From: an uncultured Solirubrobacterales bacterium
GTDB taxonomy: Bacteria > Actinomycetota > Thermoleophilia > Solirubrobacterales > Solirubrobacteraceae
Reading direction: 5' to 3'
Length of the DNA: 6,751 bases
Assembly: GCA_903830015.1 (NCBI GenBank)
Contig: CAIKSH010000255.1
Coordinates: 1 to 6,751, forward strand
The position numbers and the translations under genes were made by a program. The notes beneath the pieces were generated by a model, which saw nothing but the letters and a program-made list of their open reading frames with translations, did not search any database and was not told the origin of the DNA. Within the stretch, counting starts at the first letter, position 1. Each line of letters begins with the position of its first letter. Below are positions 1-5,635 of this stretch, piece by piece.

Positions 1-462
1 CGGGCCGTCCTCGCGGGCGCTGAGCAGGGCGGCGACGGCGGAGTCGACCCCCCCGCTCATGGCAACGAGTGAAAGCCCGGGAACCGCCGGCGCCGGTCCG
101 GCGGCGTAGGTGGCTGCCCCGAGCGCGCGGGCCAGGGCCTCGGCGGCCAGCTCGGCGGCGTGGAACTTTCCCGGGCTGAGGCCGCCCAGCTCGTCGGCTA
201 GCTCGTACGGCCCGATCCGGGCCACGTCGATCACCGGCGCGCCGTCGGCCAGCGTGGCCGCCGCGCTCCCGGCCGCTATTGCGCTTCCGCATCCCGAAGC
301 GTCGAAGGAGACTGCCGCGACGCGCCCGTCGCGCACGGCGAGCGATACCCGGACCAGGTCGCCACAGGGTGCACCGCCGGCCGAGCCGTCGCGGCCGCCA
401 CCCACCGGCGCCCCGCGCCGGTACGGGTGGCTGAGGTGTTCCTCGAAACGCTCGCGGTCCAT
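1..462 (-). CDS. mnmA: IscU/NifU-like domain fused to tRNA 2-thiouridylase MnmA (partial, 3' end beyond window)
   Basis: The reading frame is open from an ATG at 462 to the left edge and gives the first 154 residues. Residues 131-147 (LSLVAMSGGVDSAVAAL) are the N-terminal strand and PP-loop ATPase motif of MnmA, which adenylates and thiolates U34 of tRNA Lys, Glu and Gln. Residues 1-114 are extra and resemble an IscU/NifU scaffold: an APCGD motif (Cys33, Asp35), a SGCGSAIAAGSA motif (Cys58) and a C-terminal helix SPGKFHAAELAAEAL with His101. E. coli IscU has His-Cys at that last place; here the Cys is Ala102. Residues 115-130 are an Ala/Pro-rich linker. The gene starts 25 nt after the aspS stop with no clear Shine-Dalgarno sequence, so it is probably read from the same mRNA. 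The remaining catalytic cysteines of MnmA lie outside the window. Another PP-loop family such as LarE or ThiI is possible, but AMSGGVDSAVAA fits MnmA best. Confidence 0.85.
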   Translation of the reverse strand, partial: MDRERFEEHLSHPYRRGAPVGGGRDGSAGGAPCGDLVRVSLAVRDGRVAAVSFDASGCGSAIAAGSAAATLADGAPVIDVARIGPYELADELGGLSPGKFHAAELAAEALARALGAATYAAGPAPAVPGLSLVAMSGGVDSAVAALLSAREDGP

Positions 463-474
463 CGCGCCGCAGTC

Positions 475-490
475 TAGGCCCGGAGGCCTA
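475..490 (-). promoter_or_regulatory. UNCG-tetraloop hairpin spanning the aspS stop codon, before mnmA
   Basis: On the minus strand the bases TAGGCC-TCCG-GGCCTA form a perfect 6-bp stem with a UCCG loop closed by C-G, the extra-stable UNCG class. The aspS stop codon TAG is the first three bases of the stem, and the mnmA start lies 12 nt past its end. No U-run follows, so it is not a standard intrinsic terminator. It could slow ribosomes or protect an mRNA end between the two genes. The structure is seen in the sequence; any function is inferred. Confidence 0.4.
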
Positions 491-2263
491 CGGCTTGGGG
501 TCGGGCGGGGGCGCCTGCCTGATGCCCAGGTCGCGCAGCTGCTGCGGCTCGGCGGGCCCGGGCGCGCCGGTGAGGGGGTCCGAGCCGCTGGCCGTCTTGG
601 GGAAGGCGATCACGTCGCGGATCGACTCCCGGCCACAGGCCAGCGCCACGATCCGGTCGAGCCCGAAGGCGATACCTCCGTGCGGCGGAGCGCCGAACCG
701 CAGCGCGTCGAGAAGGAACCCGAAGCGTTCACGGGCCTCGCCGGCGTCCAGGCCGATGATCTCGAAGACCCGCTCCTGGACCTCTGGCGTGCTGATACGG
801 ATCGAGCCTCCCCCGATCTCGACCCCGTCGACGGTCAGGTCGTAGGCACGCGAGCGCAGCGCCGCGGGATCGTCGAGGTCGCCGAGCGGTGCGGTGAAAG
901 GATGGTGCAGCGCGGTCAGGCCGCCCCCGTCGCCGGCCTCGAACATCGGGAAGTCAACGACCCAGCAGGCGTCATGGCCGGCTCCCTCGAGCAGCCCGAA
1001 CCGCTCGGCCAGGTCGATCCGCAGGGCGCCGATGGCCACCGGGGCCACCGCGGCGCTGTCGGCCACGAAACAGAGCAGGTCGCCGTCCGAGGCCCCGAGC
1101 GCCTCGTTTACCGAGGCCACCTGCGAGTCGGTGAAGAATCGGGCGAGATTGCCGGTCCAGCCTCCGTCGCCCACCACGATCGGCGCGACCGCCTTGGCCC
1201 CGTGTCGCTGCACGACCTCGTTGAGCGATTCGAGCTCTGAGCGCGACATCTCCCTCGGACCGGCGTTAAGGGCGCGAACCACGCCGCCGGAGTCGAGCAC
1301 CGACTGGAAGACCTTGAACTCCGAGCCGTCCAGCCGGGGCCCGACGTCGACGATCTCCATCCCGAAACGGCGGTCGGGGCGATCGCTGCCGTAGCGGAGC
1401 ATCGCCTCGTCCCACGGGATCCTCTCCCAGGGGGGAGGGGCCAGTTCGAAGCCGACGTTCCGGAAGACCTCCCCCATGACCGCCTCGGAGAGCTCGATCA
1501 CGTCGTCTTCCTCCACGAAGGACATCTCGATGTCGAGCTGGGTGAACTCGGGCTGGCGGTCGGCGCGCAGGTCTTCGTCGCGGAAGCACCGCGCGATCTG
1601 GAAGTAGCGCTCGAAACCGGCGACCATCAGCAGCTGCTTGAAGAGCTGGGGCGACTGGGGCAGCGCGTACCAGTCTCCGGGGGCCATCCGGCTCGGGACC
1701 AGGAAGTCGCGCGCCCCCTCCGGAGTCGAGCGGGTGAGCACTGGGGTCTCGACTTCGATGAAGTCGCGTTCCTCGAGGACCTGCCGCATCGTGGTGGTCA
1801 CCTGGGAGCGGCGCTCGAGCGCCTCGGCCATCGCCGCCCGCCGCAGGTCGAGCCACCGGTATTTCAGCCGCGTGACCTCGTCCACCGGGCCGTCCTCGTC
1901 GATCGGGAACGGCGGCGTCTCGCTGGCCGCCAGCTGCTCGCAGCCAGAGACCGAGAGCTCCACCGTCCCGGTGGCCATCTCCGGGTTGACGTTGGCCTCG
2001 TCACGTCGCAGCAGCTCGCCGGTGGCGCTGATGACGTGCTCGGGCCGCAGGCGCTCGGCAAGGGCGAACAGCTCGGGGTCGGTCTCGGGATGGAAAACCA
2101 GCTGGAGCAGGCCGGAGCGGTCGCGCAGGTCGATGAAGATCAGGCCTCCGTGGTCACGGCGGCGATGGACCCAGCCGGCCACGCGGGCCTGCTGGCCAAC
2201 CTGCTCGTCGCCGAGCTCGCCGCACCAGGCGTCGCGCAGGGCGTTGGCGCGCGGCGGGCGCAT
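488..2263 (-). CDS. aspS: Aspartyl-tRNA synthetase, bacterial type, probably non-discriminating
   Basis: This 591-residue cytoplasmic class II synthetase charges tRNA-Asp with aspartate. An N-terminal OB-fold anticodon domain (about 20-115) contains WVHRRRDHGGLIFIDLRDR. The catalytic core follows: the flipping-loop segment TPEGARDFLVPSR (180-192), QSPQLFKQ (203-210), motif 2 FRDEDLRADRQPEFTQLDIE (227-246) and motif 3 GGIAFGLDRIVAL (529-541). The bacterial insertion (GAD) domain lies at about 295-420. Length is normal for the bacterial type. His38 matches the His found in non-discriminating AspRS (P. aeruginosa His31), where E. coli has Leu, and Ala90 sits where E. coli has Lys; both comparisons are from memory. 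The enzyme may therefore also make Asp-tRNA-Asn for GatCAB. The ATG shares one base with the hisS stop (TGATG) and has no strong Shine-Dalgarno sequence, which suggests translational coupling. The C-terminal tail APPPDPKP is Pro-rich and unremarkable. Confidence 0.97.
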   Translation of the reverse strand: MRPPRANALRDAWCGELGDEQVGQQARVAGWVHRRRDHGGLIFIDLRDRSGLLQLVFHPETDPELFALAERLRPEHVISATGELLRRDEANVNPEMATGTVELSVSGCEQLAASETPPFPIDEDGPVDEVTRLKYRWLDLRRAAMAEALERRSQVTTTMRQVLEERDFIEVETPVLTRSTPEGARDFLVPSRMAPGDWYALPQSPQLFKQLLMVAGFERYFQIARCFRDEDLRADRQPEFTQLDIEMSFVEEDDVIELSEAVMGEVFRNVGFELAPPPWERIPWDEAMLRYGSDRPDRRFGMEIVDVGPRLDGSEFKVFQSVLDSGGVVRALNAGPREMSRSELESLNEVVQRHGAKAVAPIVVGDGGWTGNLARFFTDSQVASVNEALGASDGDLLCFVADSAAVAPVAIGALRIDLAERFGLLEGAGHDACWVVDFPMFEAGDGGGLTALHHPFTAPLGDLDDPAALRSRAYDLTVDGVEIGGGSIRISTPEVQERVFEIIGLDAGEARERFGFLLDALRFGAPPHGGIAFGLDRIVALACGRESIRDVIAFPKTASGSDPLTGAPGPAEPQQLRDLGIRQAPPPDPKP

Positions 2264-3522
2264 CAGCCCAGGCCGCGCTCTCGAAGCACGGAGGCCACCG
2301 CGGCGCTGCGGCTCTCCTCGTCCCAGCTCTCGCCGTCCTCCCGGTCCTCGAGGACGATCGTCTCACCTTCGACGATGGCGGTGAACCGCGCCCCGATCCG
2401 GTCGGACTGCTTGCGCTGGCCCTTCAGCGAGCGGCCGGCGAGCTCCATCTGCGCGGTGATCCCGGCCCGGCGCGCCTCGCAGACCAGGGCGAAGGCCGCA
2501 CGCCGGGTCGCCGGTGACTCGTCGGCGGTGGCGACGTAGAGCGTGGTCACCGGCTCGGGCTCGGGGCGTTCCTCGGCGGCCAGGAGGATCCTCTCGACGC
2601 CGGCCGCCCAGCCCATGCCGGGGACCGCCGGGCCTCCGATCTGGCCGGCCAGGCCGTCGTAGCGGCCCCCACCGCCGACTCCGCTCTGGGCCCCCAGGGC
2701 CGCGGAGGTGAACTCGAAGACCGTCCGCGTGTAGTAGTCCAGGCCGCGCACGAGGGTCGGGTCGACCTCATAGGCGATTCCGGCGGCATCGAGAAGCCCC
2801 AGGACCTCGGCGAAGTGCTCCCGGTCCTCCTCTCCCAGGAAGTCGGCCAGCAGCGGCGCGCTCTTCATGACCTCACGGGTGCCCTCGTGGTCGGAATCGA
2901 AGGCGCGCATCGGGTTGGTCTCGAGCCTCGAGCGGACCTCGTCGGATAGCTCGCCCTCGCTGGCGCGCAGGTGATCGCGCAGGACCTCGCGGTAGGCCTC
3001 ACGGGCGGCCGGATCTCCGAGCGAGGCAATCCGCAGCTCGAGCCCTCCGACTCCCAGCTCGCTGAGGATTCCGGCGAGCAGGGCAATCGACTCGGCGTCG
3101 ACGGCCGGGTCGTCGGAGCCGATCGCCTCGGCCCCTATCTGCCAGAACTGGCGGTAACGCCCCTTCTGGGCGCGCTCGTAGCGCCAGCAGCTCGAGGCGT
3201 ACCAGAGCCGCACCGGTTGCGGCAGCTTGTGCATGCCGTGGTCCAGGTAGGCCCGCATCACCGGCGCCGTCACCTCGGGCCGCAGCGTGAGGGAGCGACC
3301 CTTGCCGTCATTGAACGTGTACATCTCCTTCTGGACGATGTCGGTCGCCTCCCCGACCGTCCGGGTGAAGAGCTCGGTCACCTCGAAGGCCGGCGTCTCG
3401 ATGCGCCGGTAGCCGGCGTCTTCGAGGGTCGCGCGCGCGGTCTCCACGACCGCCCGGCGCATCGGAGCCTGCTCGGGAAGGATGTCGAAGGTGCCGCGCG
3501 GCGGCCGGATCAGGTCGCTCAC
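2263..3522 (-). CDS. hisS: Histidyl-tRNA synthetase
   Basis: This 419-residue class II synthetase charges tRNA-His in the cytoplasm. The order of motifs is complete: RGTFDILP near the N terminus (9-16), TLRPEVTAPVMRAY (79-92), motif 2 with RYERAQKGRYRQFWQIGAEAIG (114-135; Arg and Gln contacts present), the HisRS-specific LVRGLDYYTRTVFE (257-270) and GGGRYDGL (284-291), and motif 3 GMGWAAGVERIL (302-313). The C-terminal anticodon-binding domain runs from about 325 to the end, with the usual ARxxGI and LKGQRKQSDRIGA segments. The start is GTG at 3522, which gives the normal N terminus and overlaps the preceding hydrolase stop as GTGA. There is no good Shine-Dalgarno sequence, so re-initiation by ribosomes finishing the hydrolase is likely. 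The gene sits directly before aspS, the common hisS-aspS arrangement of many Gram-positive bacteria. It is distinguished from the paralog HisZ by the intact catalytic motifs. Confidence 0.97.
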   Translation of the reverse strand: MSDLIRPPRGTFDILPEQAPMRRAVVETARATLEDAGYRRIETPAFEVTELFTRTVGEATDIVQKEMYTFNDGKGRSLTLRPEVTAPVMRAYLDHGMHKLPQPVRLWYASSCWRYERAQKGRYRQFWQIGAEAIGSDDPAVDAESIALLAGILSELGVGGLELRIASLGDPAAREAYREVLRDHLRASEGELSDEVRSRLETNPMRAFDSDHEGTREVMKSAPLLADFLGEEDREHFAEVLGLLDAAGIAYEVDPTLVRGLDYYTRTVFEFTSAALGAQSGVGGGGRYDGLAGQIGGPAVPGMGWAAGVERILLAAEERPEPEPVTTLYVATADESPATRRAAFALVCEARRAGITAQMELAGRSLKGQRKQSDRIGARFTAIVEGETIVLEDREDGESWDEESRSAAVASVLRERGLG

Positions 3523-4181
3523 TTCGCCGCCGGGAGGTCGGCGAGGAACGGGTTGCCGGCCTTCTCGTGCCCGAGGGTGGTCACCCCCATGTGCCCCGGC
3601 AGCACGGGCGTCTCGTCCGGGTACTGCGCGACGAGCTCCCCGATGCTCTGCAGAAGCCGGGCGTGGTCGCCCCCGGGGAGGTCGGTCCGCCCGACCGAGC
3701 CCTGGAAGAGGACGTCGCCCGAGGCAAGCACCGTGCCGATCTCGGAGTCGGCGGCCTCCAGGGCGTAGGTCAGGTGGCCGGGGCTGTGGCCCGGCGTTGA
3801 GAGCACGTCGATCGTGAACCCGGCCAGCTCGAGCCTCTCCCCGCCCTCCAGGAGGTTTTCGGCCTCCCAGCCGCGCATCGGCGGCAGGCCGACCATCGAA
3901 GTGGCCTTGTTCGGGTCCCTGAGCCAGTCCGCCTCGGCCCTCGGCGCGAAGACCGGAGCGCCGGTCAGCTCGGCCAGGTGGGCGACGGCCCCTACGTGGT
4001 CGACGTGGCAGTGCGTCACGAGGATCGCCTCGAGGCTGGCGCCGGTGTCTTCGAGCATGGCGGCGAGCTTCTCCTCCTCGTCACCGGGATCGACGAAGAT
4101 CGCCGAGCCGGCCTCCGGCCCGCTGCGCACGAGGTAGCTGTTCTCCTGGAACGGCCCGACGGTGGCCATGCGGACGTCCAC
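3519..4181 (-). CDS. Metallo-beta-lactamase-fold hydrolase, glyoxalase II-like
   Basis: The 220-residue product has the full metal site of the MBL fold: THCHVDHVG (His57, His59, Asp61, His62), TPGHSPGH (His132), SGDVLF (Asp156) and LPGHMG (His197). GSVGRTDLPGGD (161-172) is a typical signature of the hydroxyacylglutathione hydrolase/YcbL-type subgroup. These cytoplasmic enzymes usually bind two metal ions and hydrolyse thioesters. The C-terminal glutathione-binding domain of classical glyoxalase II (about 250-260 residues) is missing, so the natural thiol substrate is uncertain; an actinobacterial thiol such as mycothiol is only a guess. A GTG start at 4181 is preferred over an ATG at 4169 because AAGGA lies 9 nt before the GTG. 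A similar hydrolase stands before hisS in several actinobacteria, so the neighbourhood is conserved, although no direct role in translation is established. Confidence 0.9.
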   Translation of the reverse strand: MDVRMATVGPFQENSYLVRSGPEAGSAIFVDPGDEEEKLAAMLEDTGASLEAILVTHCHVDHVGAVAHLAELTGAPVFAPRAEADWLRDPNKATSMVGLPPMRGWEAENLLEGGERLELAGFTIDVLSTPGHSPGHLTYALEAADSEIGTVLASGDVLFQGSVGRTDLPGGDHARLLQSIGELVAQYPDETPVLPGHMGVTTLGHEKAGNPFLADLPAAK

Positions 4182-4184
4182 CGC

Positions 4185-4544
4185 TCAGCGTCCTTTCCGC
4201 GGCCGGACACCGGCCAGCTTGGCCATGCGCCGACGGTAGATCCAGCGGTCGGTGGCGTAGCTGAGGGGCACGTAGAAGAAGAGCATTGCCACCCCGATGA
4301 TCAAAGACGTGGTGAGCGGCTGCTTGAGAAAGAGAACCAGGACGGCCACGAAGATCACGACGGCAACCAGGGAACGGTTAAGCGCGCTGCGCCAGGACGG
4401 CGGCCGGTCGCGCCGGTCGACCCGACCGCCAGTGGCTCCCTTCCTGGCCGGCGCCGGGGCGCTCCCCGTGCGTCCGCGCGCCTCGACCATCCCGGCCGCG
4501 TTGCCGCGATGCTTGGTGCGGCGCTTTTTCTTGGTCTGGGCCAT
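4185..4544 (-). CDS. Small two-helix membrane protein with highly basic termini, function unknown
   Basis: The 119-residue product has three parts. Residues 1-55 are hydrophilic, predicted disordered and strongly basic, beginning MAQTKKKRRTKHRGNAAG and continuing with Ala/Pro/Gly/Arg. Two hydrophobic helices follow, about 58-73 and 77-97, joined by the very short turn KQPLT, forming a membrane hairpin. The tail (RWIYRRRMAKLAGVRPRKGR, 100-119) is again basic. By the positive-inside rule both ends should face the cytoplasm. No catalytic motif is visible and I do not recognise a named family; the opening segment resembles conserved hypothetical proteins of actinobacteria. The ATG at 4544 lies 5 nt after the stop of the formimidoyltransferase gene, with GAGG overlapping that stop as a possible ribosome-binding site. 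Its place in a tRNA-synthetase operon and its charge would allow contact with RNA or membrane phospholipid, but this is speculation. Confidence 0.8.
   Translation of the reverse strand: MAQTKKKRRTKHRGNAAGMVEARGRTGSAPAPARKGATGGRVDRRDRPPSWRSALNRSLVAVVIFVAVLVLFLKQPLTTSLIIGVAMLFFYVPLSYATDRWIYRRRMAKLAGVRPRKGR
4191..4198 (-). promoter_or_regulatory. Shine-Dalgarno site for the MBL hydrolase
   Basis: GGAAAGGA on the minus strand ends 9 nt before the GTG at 4181, and 21 nt before the in-frame ATG at 4169. This spacing decides for the GTG start. The site lies within the last codons of the upstream membrane-protein gene, as expected in a compact operon. Confidence 0.6.
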
Positions 4545-4549
4545 CGGCC

Positions 4550-5437
4550 TCAGAAGCCTAGAGCGTCCTCAAGCGTGGCCCGGCCCTGGCATTCGAGCGT
4601 CTCGGGAAATTCCCTGAACGCCTCCCGCGGGGCGAGCCCGACGAGCTCGGTCCGGGCCACCGGGGCATGGCGCCCGACCGCCTCGACCACGACGGCCAGC
4701 GGGACGGCGGCGTGATCCTCCACGTTGACCGACACCTGGGCGACGCCTCCCCGGTGTGGCAGCTCCAGGCCGATCGCCCGGACGCCCGGAAGGCCTTCCG
4801 GCCCTCCCTCGCGGACCTGCGCGGCGATCGCCCGTGCCTGGTCGAGCCCGGCGGGCGGCTCGAGCTCGAGGTTGAAGGCCACGAGCGGTGCCCGCGCGGC
4901 GACCAGGCTGGCCCCGCAGGCCTCCGGGAGATCCCGCGGCCCGAAGTCTGGCGCGAGCTCCCCGGCGCCGACACGGCGAGCCAGTTCCTCCACGCCGCCA
5001 CGCCTCAACTCGGCCCGGCTGCGGCCGCCGGCCAGTTCGCCGTAAAGGAAGACCGGCACCCCGGCCTCGCTCCCGATCCGGTCGGCGCAGACCAGGGCCT
5101 CGGCGCAGGCCGCCCCGCGAAGGGCCGGAGCCAGGTAGACGAGCGGAACGACGTCGACGACGCCCACGCAAGGATGGGTGCCGGAATGGTCGACGAGCGT
5201 GATGGCCTCGGCCGCGGCGCGTACCCCCGCCACGAGCGCACCCGAAAGCTCCCCGGGGCGCCCGCCCAGGGTGAACACCGCCCTGCCGTGATCGGGGTCG
5301 AAGTGCGGTTCGTCCAGGAGCCGGGCCTCGCCGGTGGAGAGGAACGCTTCGGCCAGGGGAGCTACGAGCGATTCGTCGGCACCGACCGAGACATTCGGCA
5401 CGGAAACCAGCGTCGCTGCGGGATTGAGGGATTCCAT
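4550..5437 (-). CDS. Glutamate formimidoyltransferase-family protein (FTCD N-terminal domain, stand-alone)
   Basis: The 295-residue product covers both subdomains of formimidoyltransferase, the folate enzyme that moves a formimino or formyl group between glutamate and tetrahydrofolate. Family marks in order: VPNVSVG (13-19), LLDEPHFDPDHGRAVFTLGG (40-59), LVDHSGTHPCVGVVDVVPLV (81-100) with His88 aligned to the catalytic His82 of porcine FTCD, FLYGELA (130-136), APDFGP (162-167), GASLVAARAPLVAFNLEL (175-192), and VSVNVEDH plus ELVGLAP towards the C terminus. The cyclodeaminase half is absent. Some family-typical residues differ: the Arg after the catalytic His-Pro is Cys90. No hut genes lie in the window, so a role in histidine breakdown is unsupported. 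Some bacterial members can salvage 5-formyltetrahydrofolate, which is an alternative. It is the first gene of the operon; its ATG at 5437 follows AGAA and a strong hairpin, and no good Shine-Dalgarno sequence is exposed. Confidence 0.85.
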   Translation of the reverse strand: MESLNPAATLVSVPNVSVGADESLVAPLAEAFLSTGEARLLDEPHFDPDHGRAVFTLGGRPGELSGALVAGVRAAAEAITLVDHSGTHPCVGVVDVVPLVYLAPALRGAACAEALVCADRIGSEAGVPVFLYGELAGGRSRAELRRGGVEELARRVGAGELAPDFGPRDLPEACGASLVAARAPLVAFNLELEPPAGLDQARAIAAQVREGGPEGLPGVRAIGLELPHRGGVAQVSVNVEDHAAVPLAVVVEAVGRHAPVARTELVGLAPREAFREFPETLECQGRATLEDALGF

Positions 5438-5441
5438 TTCT

Positions 5442-5482
5442 CTGCGGCCGGCGCCCTCGCAACCCGGGCGCCGCGGCCGCAG
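5442..5482 (-). promoter_or_regulatory. Strong leader stem-loop immediately upstream of the operon's first start codon
   Basis: Bases 5442-5456 (CTGCGGCCGGCGCCC on the plus strand) pair completely with 5466-5482, apart from a 2-nt GC bulge at 5473-5474. This gives 15 base pairs, 14 of them G-C, and a 9-nt loop at 5457-5465. On the minus-strand transcript the stem ends 4 nt before the ATG at 5437 and covers the place where a Shine-Dalgarno sequence would be. No U-tract follows on either strand. The pairing is directly visible; a role as a translational switch, an mRNA-stabilising 5' structure or a protein-binding site is inferred. Confidence 0.55.
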
Positions 5483-5504
5483 GGAAGGCTATTCTGCGCC
5501 TTCG

Positions 5505-5578
5505 GCCGGAGTAGCTCAGTTGGTTAGAGCAGCGGAATCATAATCCGCGTGTCGGGGGTTCGAGTCCCTCCTCCGGCA
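5505..5578 (+). tRNA. tRNA with CAU anticodon (elongator tRNA-Met, or tRNA-Ile2 if lysidine-modified)
   Basis: A complete cloverleaf is present in 74 nt. The acceptor stem 5505-5511 pairs fully with 5571-5577. U8-A9 are followed by D-stem GCTC/GAGC around a 9-nt loop containing GG. The anticodon stem GCGGA/TCCGC encloses the loop ATCATAA with anticodon CAT at 5539-5541. The variable loop GTGTC is 5 nt, and the T-arm GGGGG-TTCGAGT-CCCTC has one G-U pair. The discriminator is A at 5578; CCA is not encoded and must be added by the nucleotidyltransferase. It is not the initiator: position 1 pairs with 72, and the three consecutive G-C pairs of the initiator anticodon stem are missing. Sequence alone does not settle Met against Ile2. 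Position 32 is A, which is uncommon. The gene is divergent from the operon to its left; TATTCT at 5490-5495 is a weak candidate -10 element with no matching -35. Confidence 0.95.
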
Positions 5579-5635
5579 TCGAGTGCCGCACCTTTGCCGG
5601 GCGGCCCGGGTTATGGGGACGGTGCCTTCGACGAC

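Noticed and set aside
110..1240. Long plus-strand open frame opposite mnmA and aspS
   Set aside because: It is antisense to two recognised genes, its product is low-complexity and rich in Arg/Pro/Gly with no motif, and such frames are common opposite GC-rich genes.
2971..3768. 265-codon plus-strand frame opposite hisS and the hydrolase
   Set aside because: It spans the junction of two firmly identified minus-strand genes and shows no recognisable domain; it is a shadow of their codon bias.
4569..5462. 297-codon minus-strand frame overlapping the formimidoyltransferase gene in another phase
   Set aside because: The product is extremely Arg/Gly-rich without family motifs, while the 4550-5437 frame carries the ordered formimidoyltransferase signature.
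5490..5495. TATTCT as a -10 promoter element for the tRNA
   Set aside because: It matches the consensus at four of six positions and is well placed, but no -35 hexamer is visible about 17 nt upstream; left as a candidate only.
4667..5527. 286-codon plus-strand frame opposite the formimidoyltransferase gene
   Set aside because: It runs into the tRNA gene and has no motif or signal peptide; an antisense artefact.
5597..5609. CCGGG-CGG-CCCGG inverted repeat 18 nt after the tRNA, considered as an intrinsic terminator
   Set aside because: The stem is only 5 bp with a 3-nt loop and is followed by GTTATGGGG rather than a T-run; too weak to call in GC-rich DNA.
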